Assembly (NCBI GenBank): GCA_946627575.1
Contig: CAMOVS010000094.1
Span: 1 to 5,863 of the forward strand
Reading direction: 5' to 3'
Origin: an uncultured Lachnospiraceae bacterium
GTDB lineage: Bacteria; Bacillota; Clostridia; Lachnospirales; Lachnospiraceae
Length of the DNA stretch: 5,863 nt
In this document: positions 1-5,433 of the stretch, piece by piece
Position numbering within the stretch: position 1 is the stretch's first letter
How the letters are laid out: each line of letters opens with the position of its first letter
The notes under the pieces: model-generated
What the model was told of the DNA's origin: nothing
What the model saw: the letters and a program-made list of their open reading frames with translations, nothing else
Database searches by the model: none
Translations under genes and position numbers: made by a program

Positions 1-229
1 CGGACACCAGGTCTTCCTTGTAAGTCAGGCCCGGATCCCGAAAATGAACATGGACGTCCACCAGACCCGGTCCAATCACCAGACCGCCTGCGTGGATGGT
101 CTCCCTGACCTGCTCTCCCTCAGGGCAGGTTCCGATACCGGCAATGACATCATCCTTGATGTAGAGGTCTGTTTTCCGGTCCAGACCGGATGCAGGATCC
201 ATGACCCTGCCGCCCCTGATGCATAACAT
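1..229 (-). CDS. pyrC: Dihydroorotase, N-terminal part (cut by window edge)
   Basis: Dihydroorotase is the zinc enzyme that cyclises carbamoyl-aspartate to dihydroorotate, the third step of de novo pyrimidine synthesis in the cytoplasm. Only the first 76 codons are present; the rest lies beyond base 1. The visible part starts with a short beta-rich segment (MLCIRGGRVMDPASGLDRKT) typical of the amidohydrolase fold. It then has the diagnostic motif GLVDVHVHFRDPG at residues 55-67, where H60 and H62 are the expected metal ligands and R64 the expected substrate-binding arginine. TYKED follows, as in type I bacterial dihydroorotases. The ATG at 227-229 is preceded by GGAGGA seven bases upstream, which supports this start. 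The gene begins 37 nt after the aminopeptidase stop with no terminator between, so co-transcription is likely. A related cyclic amidohydrolase (allantoinase, hydantoinase) is possible from this fragment alone, but the motif wording and the other pyr genes nearby favour PyrC. Confidence 0.9.
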   Translation of the reverse strand, partial: MLCIRGGRVMDPASGLDRKTDLYIKDDVIAGIGTCPEGEQVRETIHAGGLVIGPGLVDVHVHFRDPGLTYKEDLVS

Positions 230-266
230 AATCGTCTCCTCCACTTTGAAGTACTGTTAAAAAAAG

Positions 267-2366
267 TTAAAAAAACTCAGAGTCCTCCGCTTCATCCAAA
301 GGAAGATTGAGTTCCAGAGTCCCCTCCAGGACAAAGCGGCCGTTCATGATGATGGGCTTCTCCACCCGGTCAGCCGTGAGGGCCACCAGGCGGCCGATAT
401 CCTCATAGGGAATGGTGATATCCGTATGACAGTTAAAATAAGCCTGCTTGGGATCTGTCTTTCTCAGCACGGAGCATTCATTCTCCCGGGCAATCATCTC
501 CTTGCCGTCAGGATTAAAGACTCTGACATCCTCTGAATAGGCATAGCAGGTGTCGCCCAAAGCAATATGGGGGCCGGTTTTCTCGGCGATGAGGATAGGC
601 AGCTTCCTGCCAAGATCATACTTGCGGGATACAACGTAAGCCAGAGTATTGGTCCCTATGGCAAACTCGCCCATGGGAAGGGTCTCCCGGTTAAACAGCA
701 GGTTTTCTTCGATATATCTTCGTCCTTCCTCCGGATCCTCAAAATTACTGCAGGAATAGTCCTTTACCATACCCCGCTCAAAAGTAATCCGCAGGTTCTC
801 ATAATAGAGTCCGTTCAGATAGACGCTCTGCACATGCAGCAGGCCTTCCGTTCCATATAGCTTGGGTGAAGTGAAAACTTCTCCCAAGGGAATGTTCACA
901 TCGGCCAGGCAGTTCTCAAACTTGGTCTGCGTCTCTGCATCATCCAGGTAGCTTAAAGCGATGGTCAGGTTGGTCATGTTGTCACCCTGACCCATAATCT
1001 TGACGGCCTCAGCCCCGTCCAAAAGGTCGATCATAATCTGCTGGATCTTCCTGAAACGGTCATTATCCAGGGTATTGACCTTATGTATCGCCTTAAAGAT
1101 CTCCTCGAAGCCGTCTCCGATGGCCGGGATCGGATAGGAAATAATGGTGAAGCTCCTCTCCTCCTGGATAATATAGCGGTTGACAAGCTCATTGGCCAGA
1201 GAGGAGTACTCTACATGGAGATTCATCTGCCGCTGGCTAAGCCGATAGGCCTCCGGCTTGCTGACAGGCTGGAAGGGTTCTTCCCCAAAGACTGAGAAGA
1301 CTGCCGGACCGGCGTGCCCGGCTGCTTCCCGGGCATATTCCCGGTAGGCCGTCTCCATGCAGTTCAGTTTCCGGTCCACCATTCTTTTATCCAGATAGAT
1401 GGCATCATCGAAGCGGTGATCATAATCATATTGAGGGTTGGCCCTGGTGGAACAGAAACCAATTCTCAGGTTTTGGTTTTTATTTAAAGTATTGAGAGCC
1501 GCCCTGTAGATCACAGGTGACAGGCCCAGCTCATCAAATTTATGAATAGCCGACCGGATAACCCGCTCAAATCCTATGGGATAACGGATATTAACCGTCT
1601 TTTTTTTCGAAAGGTCTACTCCCTTTAACTCAAAACCCTGACGGTAGCCTTCTACAAAAACTCCGGCGATCTCATCGATCCTGGCCTGGGGAATACTGTT
1701 AAGAAAACGGGCGGTCGCCAACTCATTATCTGAAATGAAATCTCCGTACAAATAAAGATAGCGAAGATCATCCAGGTCAGAGTCCATGATGATCCTGAGG
1801 GCAAAATCAAGATCCGGATCCACCATTTCCCGGACCCGGCCTCCCACCCACTCGGGAGCATAGTCAAAAAGAAACCAGTATATGCTGTCACGCAGCTTGC
1901 GGTAGGTCACGTCATCGCAAGCAAACATATGGTAGACTTCAAGGAATAATTCATAGAGGATGGTAATCCTGAAAAGGTTCTGCTCAAATATATAAGCCCG
2001 GACGGAGCGGAGCTCCGTGTAGAGGAAACTTAAAATCCTGCCAAACTCATGTCCCAGAATCTCAACGGCATAGGCCGGATTGGCGTAAGAATATTTGTAA
2101 TGAGCCGGCATTACATCCTGAAAATAGGTATGATTCTCAGCCCGCAGCTCTGCCAGGCTGAATTCTGCCGGTTTTCCGTCCTTAATCATATCATAGCGAC
2201 AGGCCGACTCCTCCAGAAAGGCCGCGGTCTTTGTAAAATAATCTGCCAGGGAATCCGACAGTTCATCTTTGCAGCCGGAAGCGATCTCCTGAATCCGCCC
2301 TCTGGCCAGGGCAAAACGCTCCCGGACCTCCTCCCTTGACAGCTTGTTTTGTTCCATATATGTCAT
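267..2366 (-). CDS. M29-type metallo-aminopeptidase with long N-terminal extension
   Basis: Predicted cytoplasmic aminopeptidase of 699 residues, related to peptidase family M29 (aminopeptidase T/AmpS), which removes N-terminal amino acids using a two-metal centre. The C-terminal third carries the family signature in order: NIPLGEVFTSP (491-501, E496), GEFAIGTN (566-573, E567), EKTGPHIALGDTCY (595-608, H600 and Y608) and CHTDI (646-650, H647 and D649). These match the family's Glu, Glu, His, Tyr, His, Asp active-site set, so it should be active. Residues about 255-490 resemble the usual M29 N-domain. Ordinary M29 enzymes are about 410 residues, with the first glutamate near residue 250, so about 245 residues at the N-terminus (charged, aromatic-rich, probably helical) are extra; I do not recognise them. 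There is no signal peptide or membrane segment. The start at 2366 has AAAGGA ten bases upstream; a second ATG three codons in is less well placed. The gene lies 53 nt after the three-helix membrane protein and 37 nt before pyrC. Its exact substrate cannot be read from sequence. Confidence 0.88.
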   Translation of the reverse strand: MTYMEQNKLSREEVRERFALARGRIQEIASGCKDELSDSLADYFTKTAAFLEESACRYDMIKDGKPAEFSLAELRAENHTYFQDVMPAHYKYSYANPAYAVEILGHEFGRILSFLYTELRSVRAYIFEQNLFRITILYELFLEVYHMFACDDVTYRKLRDSIYWFLFDYAPEWVGGRVREMVDPDLDFALRIIMDSDLDDLRYLYLYGDFISDNELATARFLNSIPQARIDEIAGVFVEGYRQGFELKGVDLSKKKTVNIRYPIGFERVIRSAIHKFDELGLSPVIYRAALNTLNKNQNLRIGFCSTRANPQYDYDHRFDDAIYLDKRMVDRKLNCMETAYREYAREAAGHAGPAVFSVFGEEPFQPVSKPEAYRLSQRQMNLHVEYSSLANELVNRYIIQEERSFTIISYPIPAIGDGFEEIFKAIHKVNTLDNDRFRKIQQIMIDLLDGAEAVKIMGQGDNMTNLTIALSYLDDAETQTKFENCLADVNIPLGEVFTSPKLYGTEGLLHVQSVYLNGLYYENLRITFERGMVKDYSCSNFEDPEEGRRYIEENLLFNRETLPMGEFAIGTNTLAYVVSRKYDLGRKLPILIAEKTGPHIALGDTCYAYSEDVRVFNPDGKEMIARENECSVLRKTDPKQAYFNCHTDITIPYEDIGRLVALTADRVEKPIIMNGRFVLEGTLELNLPLDEAEDSEFF

Positions 2367-2419
2367 AGGTGTTATATCCTTTCTTAATTAGCAGATCATC
2401 ATTCATACACAAAAGAGCC

Positions 2420-2728
2420 TCAGCGAACCATAAAGAAGGCGATGGCAAGAAATACCGAGATGATATTAAGAACAATCCCGGGAATCTTAAAGCGCTGGGT
2501 GGTGCGTACATCATCAAAGCTGATCACACCCCAGAGGGTACCAAACAGGGCCAAGACACCCAGAAGACACCCAATCAGGCCTCCCAGGAGAGGCAGATGC
2601 CCTCCGGTGAAAATGGCTGACAGCAGCAGGATCAGGTAACCCGCCAGGGTAATGAGACCTATGACAAAGGTTATGACAGCATTCCTGGATACTCTTTTCT
2701 CCTGAAAAGATATATTAATCCGACGCAT
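2420..2728 (-). CDS. Small three-helix membrane protein of unknown function
   Basis: A 102-residue protein with a short basic N-terminus (MRRINISFQEKR) and three hydrophobic stretches at about 17-40, 46-69 and 82-101, ending almost at the last helix (FFMVR). It should be an inner-membrane protein with the N-terminus inside. The middle helix is glycine- and leucine-rich (LLGGLIGCLLGVLALFG), and a conserved-looking charged loop, ISFDDVRTTQRFKIPG, separates helices two and three. It recalls small uncharacterised clostridial membrane proteins (possibly DUF6142-like, not verified). The open frame runs back to 2794, but the ATG at 2728 is chosen because GGAGGA lies just upstream and the longer version adds residues resembling read-through of the vanZ region. 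With this start it overlaps the 3' end of the VanZ-like gene by 14 nt, indicating translational coupling. No function can be assigned. Confidence 0.75.
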   Translation of the reverse strand: MRRINISFQEKRVSRNAVITFVIGLITLAGYLILLLSAIFTGGHLPLLGGLIGCLLGVLALFGTLWGVISFDDVRTTQRFKIPGIVLNIISVFLAIAFFMVR

Positions 2729-3260
2729 GGTTGCTTTCCTCCAGATATTGATAGTGCTGGTAGACAAATGGTCTGGCCAGCCGGTAAATGGCATAGCCGA
2801 TCAGACTTCCGACCGTGTTAAGAATCAGGTCGTCCACGTCAAAGACTCCTACTTTCGTCACCAGCTGAAGCAGTTCGATGGACAAGCTGATCAAACCGGC
2901 GTTGATCAGAATTCTGCCCGGTCCGGTCTTCTTCATCCTGATAAGAGGCAGGAGAAAACCCAGGGGAGCAAGGATCATGAGATTGCCCAGCAGGTTCAGG
3001 ATAAACATAGGAAGAGAAAAAGAATCCCTGTAGATGATAAAACGCTGGATCTCCCGGAAAGGAGTCAGGTTATATTGATAATCATGGTAACCGATCGTTC
3101 TCCCCAGACTATCGCTGAACAAAACAAAATACACAATAATGCAGAGATAAAAGAAAAGAAGCAAGGTACTGAGTTTGCCGATTCTTTTTTGCAGGCTGGT
3201 CACCTTTTGCAGGCTGGTCACCTTATACGGATTTGTCCCGGTTTTATCAGCATTGTTCAC
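2715..3260 (-). CDS. VanZ-family membrane protein
   Basis: A 181-residue (from the GTG start) integral membrane protein of the VanZ-like family, with predicted helices at about 30-48, 84-106, 116-134 and 141-163. Family motifs are clear: NLTPF (64-68), NLLGNLMILAPLGFLLP (89-105), SIELLQL (127-133) and FDVDDLILNTVGSLIGY (140-156). The founding member, VanZ of Tn1546, gives low-level teicoplanin resistance by an unclear mechanism. Most chromosomal relatives have no proven role, and nothing here indicates resistance (no vanHAX or other van genes). The GTG at 3258-3260 is chosen because AGGAGG sits five bases upstream. An ATG at 3326 would add 22 residues but has only GAGG seven bases upstream, and the added segment looks non-coding. 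The N-terminus contains an exact in-frame duplication of six residues (KVTSLQ at 13-18 and 19-24). It is the first gene after a terminator-like hairpin and overlaps the next gene by 14 nt. Confidence 0.88.
   Translation of the reverse strand: MNNADKTGTNPYKVTSLQKVTSLQKRIGKLSTLLLFFYLCIIVYFVLFSDSLGRTIGYHDYQYNLTPFREIQRFIIYRDSFSLPMFILNLLGNLMILAPLGFLLPLIRMKKTGPGRILINAGLISLSIELLQLVTKVGVFDVDDLILNTVGSLIGYAIYRLARPFVYQHYQYLEESNHASD
3187..3223 (-). repeat. Exact 18-bp tandem duplication inside the vanZ-like gene
   Basis: Two adjacent identical copies of an 18-base unit occupy 3188-3205 and 3206-3223, and the match extends one more base to 3187. On the coding strand the unit reads AAGGTGACCAGCCTGCAA in phase and encodes KVTSLQ twice, just before the first transmembrane helix of the VanZ-like protein. 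As the period is a multiple of three, gain or loss of a copy keeps the reading frame. The perfect identity suggests a recent duplication, for example by replication slippage, though this is inference. Confidence 0.95.
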
Positions 3261-3271
3261 TGCTGCCTCCT
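3258..3271 (-). promoter_or_regulatory. Ribosome binding site that decides the vanZ-like start
   Basis: On the minus strand AGGAGG (3266-3271) lies five bases before the GTG at 3258-3260, which is in frame with the VanZ-like protein. This is a much stronger site than the GAGG seven bases before the upstream in-frame ATG at 3324-3326. It argues for a 181-residue rather than a 203-residue protein; N-terminal data would be needed to be certain. Confidence 0.6.
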
Positions 3272-3403
3272 GCTCTACTCTGATCCAGAGAACCTGCGGC
3301 GTCCCCGCCGCAACTACAGCATTCATCTGCCGGCCTCAGGAGGCAGGCTTCTCCCGCCATCAAAAGTCCCGGCAGTCATGGTTTTGGGATATAGTGCATA
3401 ATT

Positions 3404-3432
3404 ATTATAAAAAAATAAAAAGCAGATAAAAA
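3404..3432 (-). promoter_or_regulatory. Weak candidate promoter for the vanZ-like gene cluster
   Basis: In a strongly AT-rich patch, the minus strand reads a perfect -10 box TATAAT (3404-3409). Seventeen bases upstream is a poor -35 match TTTTTA (3427-3432). A better -35-like TTGACT exists at 3434-3439 but is 24 bases from the -10, which is too far. Placement just after a terminator-like hairpin and about 140 nt before the likely start of the VanZ-like gene makes a promoter reasonable for vanZ, the three-helix protein, the peptidase and pyrC, but T-runs produce such matches by chance. Confidence 0.3.
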
Positions 3433-3460
3433 CAGTCAAGGAACCGGCATCTACCGGTCC
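3427..3460 (-). terminator. Terminator-like hairpin after the 50-residue peptide gene
   Basis: Bases 3440-3460 form an inverted repeat: ACCGG (3443-3447) pairs with CCGGT (3454-3458) around a six-base loop, and GG/CC extends the stem past one bulged A. Read on the minus strand, the hairpin is followed by TTGACTG and then five Ts (3428-3432), with further T-rich sequence beyond. The T-run is not directly against the stem, so termination may be partial. It fits the end of the pyrK-pyrD-pyrE-small peptide transcript. The plus-strand side lacks a T-run next to the stem, so it is unlikely to serve in that direction. Confidence 0.45.
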
Positions 3461-3482
3461 CCCCGCTTATACTTCTTTATAC

Positions 3483-3507
3483 CCGCCTGCATCCTGTATG
3501 CAGACGG
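3483..3507. other. Second small inverted repeat in the gap before vanZ
   Basis: CTGCAT (3487-3492) and ATGCAG (3498-3503) are exact inverted copies around a five-base loop, and CCG/CGG add three more pairs outside one C-A mismatch. Neither side has a T-run, so it is not a standard terminator; it could be an RNA-stabilising stem at the 3' end of the pyrE transcript or a protein-binding site. The rest of 3508-3578 holds no gene or recognisable RNA motif. Confidence 0.35.
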
Positions 3508-3578
3508 TATCGCCCCTGTAGGCCTGCTTACATTTTAGCCAACTGAAAATACCTGCATTCCTTTCCGCCCATAGCAGC

Positions 3579-3731
3579 TCATAAAAGAATATTCTTCCTT
3601 GTCTTCAGGGCATAGCCTCCCGCTACGATGGAGAGGACACCTGCGGCCACTCCGACAACTGTCATAATAACCCCGGCCGTGATCCCGATCACGCCAGTCC
3701 GTCCCAGAACCCTGTATGTATCTTCTTTCAT
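3579..3731 (-). CDS. Small glycine-rich membrane peptide (50 residues)
   Basis: A short gene of 50 codons with a strong ribosome binding site, GGAGGA, seven to eight bases before the ATG at 3729-3731. The peptide begins MKEDTYRVLGRTG and has one long hydrophobic stretch at about 13-41 rich in regularly spaced glycines (G14, G17, G20, G27, G31, G38, G39). It ends with a basic tail (LKTRKNILL), so it should be a single-pass membrane peptide or a tight hairpin of two short helices. Glycine spacing of this kind often allows helix packing. It resembles small uncharacterised proteins I associate with Lachnospiraceae, but I cannot name a family. It lies 65 nt after pyrE with no terminator between and is followed by a terminator-like hairpin, so it is probably the last gene of the pyrE transcript. 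Its size is near the limit for chance, but the ribosome binding site, membrane character and position support a real gene. Confidence 0.72.
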   Translation of the reverse strand: MKEDTYRVLGRTGVIGITAGVIMTVVGVAAGVLSIVAGGYALKTRKNILL

Positions 3732-3796
3732 AGTCCTTCCTCCGATAAAAAACAAATGAATGATGTAAATGTCAAAAGCAATTACAGATGACGATC

Positions 3797-4468
3797 CTAT
3801 GCCCCATACCGGTCATAGTAAGCATCGATGGCCGCCTTCAGCTGATCATCGATCACCACCTGCCCTTTGTAAGGCCGGTTATATAGGTGTTCCACTACCT
3901 CAGCCATCGTCACGATAGCGGTAGTTTCCAATCCGTACTCTTCTCCGATCTCCACAAGGGCGCTTTTCTCTCCCTGGCCTTTTTCCATCCGGTCCACGGA
4001 CACTACCAGTCCCAGCACCTCAACCTGTCCCTGGGCCTTGACGATGGGCAGAGTTTCCCGGATGGAGGTTCCCGCTGTGGTCACATCCTCGATAATAATG
4101 ACCCGGTCACCATCTGCAAGAGGACTCCCAAGCAGGATGCCCTTATCACCGTGGTCCTTGATCTCCTTGCGGTTGCTGCAATAGCGAATGTCTTTATCAT
4201 AGTCCTCGGAAATGGCCATGGATGCCGCTACACTTAAGGGGATACCCTTGTAGGCAGGGCCGAAGAGGACATCAAAATCGAGCCCGAACTTACTTTGAAT
4301 CGCCCTGGCGTAATAGCTTCCCAGCTTCCTCAATTGAGAACCGGTCCTATAAAAACCTGTATTCACAAAGAAGGGGGTCTTTCTCCCGCTCTTGGTGGTA
4401 AAGTCTCCAAACTTCAATACCTTACAGTCTATCATAAATTCGATAAATTCTTTTTTATATTGTTCCAT
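3797..4468 (-). CDS. pyrE: Orotate phosphoribosyltransferase
   Basis: Transfers the phosphoribosyl group of PRPP to orotate, giving OMP, the fifth step of de novo pyrimidine synthesis; the enzyme is a cytoplasmic dimer. At 223 residues it has normal length. Landmarks are KFGDFTTKSGRKTPFFVN (19-36, N-terminal orotate-side region), FGPAYKGI (69-76), the flexible catalytic loop RKEIKDHGDKG (100-110) and the PRPP-binding signature VIIIEDVTTAGTS (123-135) with its paired acidic residues. The ATG at 4466-4468 is preferred because AGGGG lies five bases upstream. A GTG two codons earlier (4472-4474) overlaps the end of that site and is less likely. The gene follows pyrD after a 65-nt gap that contains its own candidate promoter, so it may be expressed both from the upstream pyr genes and independently. 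All expected catalytic regions are present. Confidence 0.96.
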   Translation of the reverse strand: MEQYKKEFIEFMIDCKVLKFGDFTTKSGRKTPFFVNTGFYRTGSQLRKLGSYYARAIQSKFGLDFDVLFGPAYKGIPLSVAASMAISEDYDKDIRYCSNRKEIKDHGDKGILLGSPLADGDRVIIIEDVTTAGTSIRETLPIVKAQGQVEVLGLVVSVDRMEKGQGEKSALVEIGEEYGLETTAIVTMAEVVEHLYNRPYKGQVVIDDQLKAAIDAYYDRYGA

Positions 4469-4497
4469 AAGCACCCCTGATCGTTTAAGTTTTTACC

Positions 4498-4526
4498 ATT
4501 GTATCATAGACACATAGTCTTTTCCA
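4498..4526 (-). promoter_or_regulatory. Candidate internal promoter for pyrE
   Basis: The minus strand has an extended -10 element TGATACAAT (-10 hexamer TACAAT at 4498-4503) and, exactly 17 bases upstream, a -35-like TGGAAA (4521-4526, four of six matches to TTGACA). A start about seven bases after the -10 would leave a leader of roughly 20-25 nt, keeping the pyrE ribosome binding site. The spacer contains a small inverted repeat, AGAC and GTCT around five bases (4508-4520), which could be an operator but is short enough to be chance. No PyrR-binding attenuator is visible here. Confidence 0.5.
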
Positions 4527-4533
4527 GTTTCTT

Positions 4534-5433
4534 TCACACACATCCGATAATCTCATGAATATCTTCGATATTGTACTGAGTCATATAATCTTTGATTCCC
4601 TCGAGAACTCTGATGCTGGCAGCAGGATCATGGAAATTGGCCGTACCCACAGCCACCATGCTGGCTCCGGCCATCATAAGCTCGATGGCATCTTCCCCTG
4701 TCATCACACCTCCCATGCCGATCAGGGGCAGGGATACTGCCTGATGAACCTGCCAGATCATGCGGACGGCAACCGGATGAATGGCAGGGCCGGACAGGCC
4801 TCCGGTCTTATTGGCCAGGACAAAGGACCTTCTGTGAATGTCGATCTTCATGCCCGTAATGGTATTAATCAGAGACAGGGCGTCACATCCTCCCGCCTCG
4901 GCAGCCTTTGCCATCTCGGTGATATCGGTGACATTAGGACTGAGCTTCATGACCACGGGCTGTCTGGCTTTCTCCTTGACCGCCCGGGTGATCTCATAGA
5001 GGGCATCCGGATTTTGACCAAAGGCAATCCCTCCGGCTTTCACATTGGGACAGGATACATTGATCTCCAACAGGGACACCGGCTCATCCGAGAGACGTTC
5101 CACCACCTCCACGTAGTCCTTGATGGTCCTGCCACATACATTGACGATAATCGATGCGTTTTGCCGGATCAGGTGGGGGATATCCCTCCTGCAGAAGAGG
5201 TCGATCCCGGGATTCTGCAGGCCGACAGCATTGAGCATACCGCTGCAGGTTTCCGCAATTCGCGGAGTTGGATTACCCTCCCAGGGAACATTGGCCACTC
5301 CTTTGGTGGTCACGGCACCCAGGGCGGACAGGTCAACGAACTCTTCATATTCTGCTCCGGAACCAAAAGTTCCCGAAGCTGTAGTCACCGGATTCTTAAA
5401 TCTCTTTCCTGCAATTTCTATTTCAAGATTCAT
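4534..5433 (-). CDS. pyrD: Dihydroorotate dehydrogenase B, catalytic subunit
   Basis: FMN enzyme of class 1B that oxidises dihydroorotate to orotate, the fourth pyrimidine step. It works in a complex with PyrK, which passes electrons to NAD+. The 299 residues form a complete TIM barrel with typical sites: ASGTFG (19-24), TTKGV (42-46, K44), NAVGLQNPG (68-76), INVSCPNVKAGG (124-135, with C128 as the class 1 catalytic base), MKLSPN (162-167, K163), GGLSG (211-215), GMGGVMTGEDA (239-249) and VGTANF (262-267). The cysteine base rather than serine separates it from the membrane-bound class 2 enzyme. The ATG at 5431-5433 shares ATGA with the pyrK stop codon and has GGAGGTGA seven bases upstream, so translation is coupled to pyrK. 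The adjacent electron-transfer subunit confirms the 1B assignment (often called pyrDB). Confidence 0.97.
   Translation of the reverse strand: MNLEIEIAGKRFKNPVTTASGTFGSGAEYEEFVDLSALGAVTTKGVANVPWEGNPTPRIAETCSGMLNAVGLQNPGIDLFCRRDIPHLIRQNASIIVNVCGRTIKDYVEVVERLSDEPVSLLEINVSCPNVKAGGIAFGQNPDALYEITRAVKEKARQPVVMKLSPNVTDITEMAKAAEAGGCDALSLINTITGMKIDIHRRSFVLANKTGGLSGPAIHPVAVRMIWQVHQAVSLPLIGMGGVMTGEDAIELMMAGASMVAVGTANFHDPAASIRVLEGIKDYMTQYNIEDIHEIIGCV

Noticed and set aside
230..266. Separate promoter or terminator between the peptidase gene and pyrC
   Set aside because: The 37-nt gap contains A/T runs but no hairpin and no paired -35/-10 boxes.
2715..3260. Glycopeptide resistance determinant
   Set aside because: VanZ-like proteins are common chromosomal proteins, and no vanH, vanA, vanX or regulatory van genes are present, so resistance is not supported.
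3324..3380. A possible 18-codon leader peptide (from ATG, minus strand) whose stop overlaps the upstream vanZ ATG
   Set aside because: It has no ribosome binding site, no run of regulatory codons, and depends on a vanZ start that is probably not used.
3261..3400. Possible riboswitch or T-box leader before the vanZ-like gene
   Set aside because: I looked for T-box, cobalamin and cyclic-di-GMP consensus segments by eye and found none; GC-rich pieces only partly pair.
2727..3401. A 224-codon plus-strand open frame opposite the vanZ-like gene
   Set aside because: Antisense to a protein with clear family motifs; the translation is a charged Gln/Asp/Lys-rich string typical of the complement of membrane-protein codons.
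3747..3775. A perfect -35 box TTGACA (3770-3775, minus strand) before the 50-residue peptide gene
   Set aside because: The -10 region is only a T-run at 17 bases, or TTTTAT at 19, and transcription from it would begin inside or past the ribosome binding site, so it could not serve the gene.
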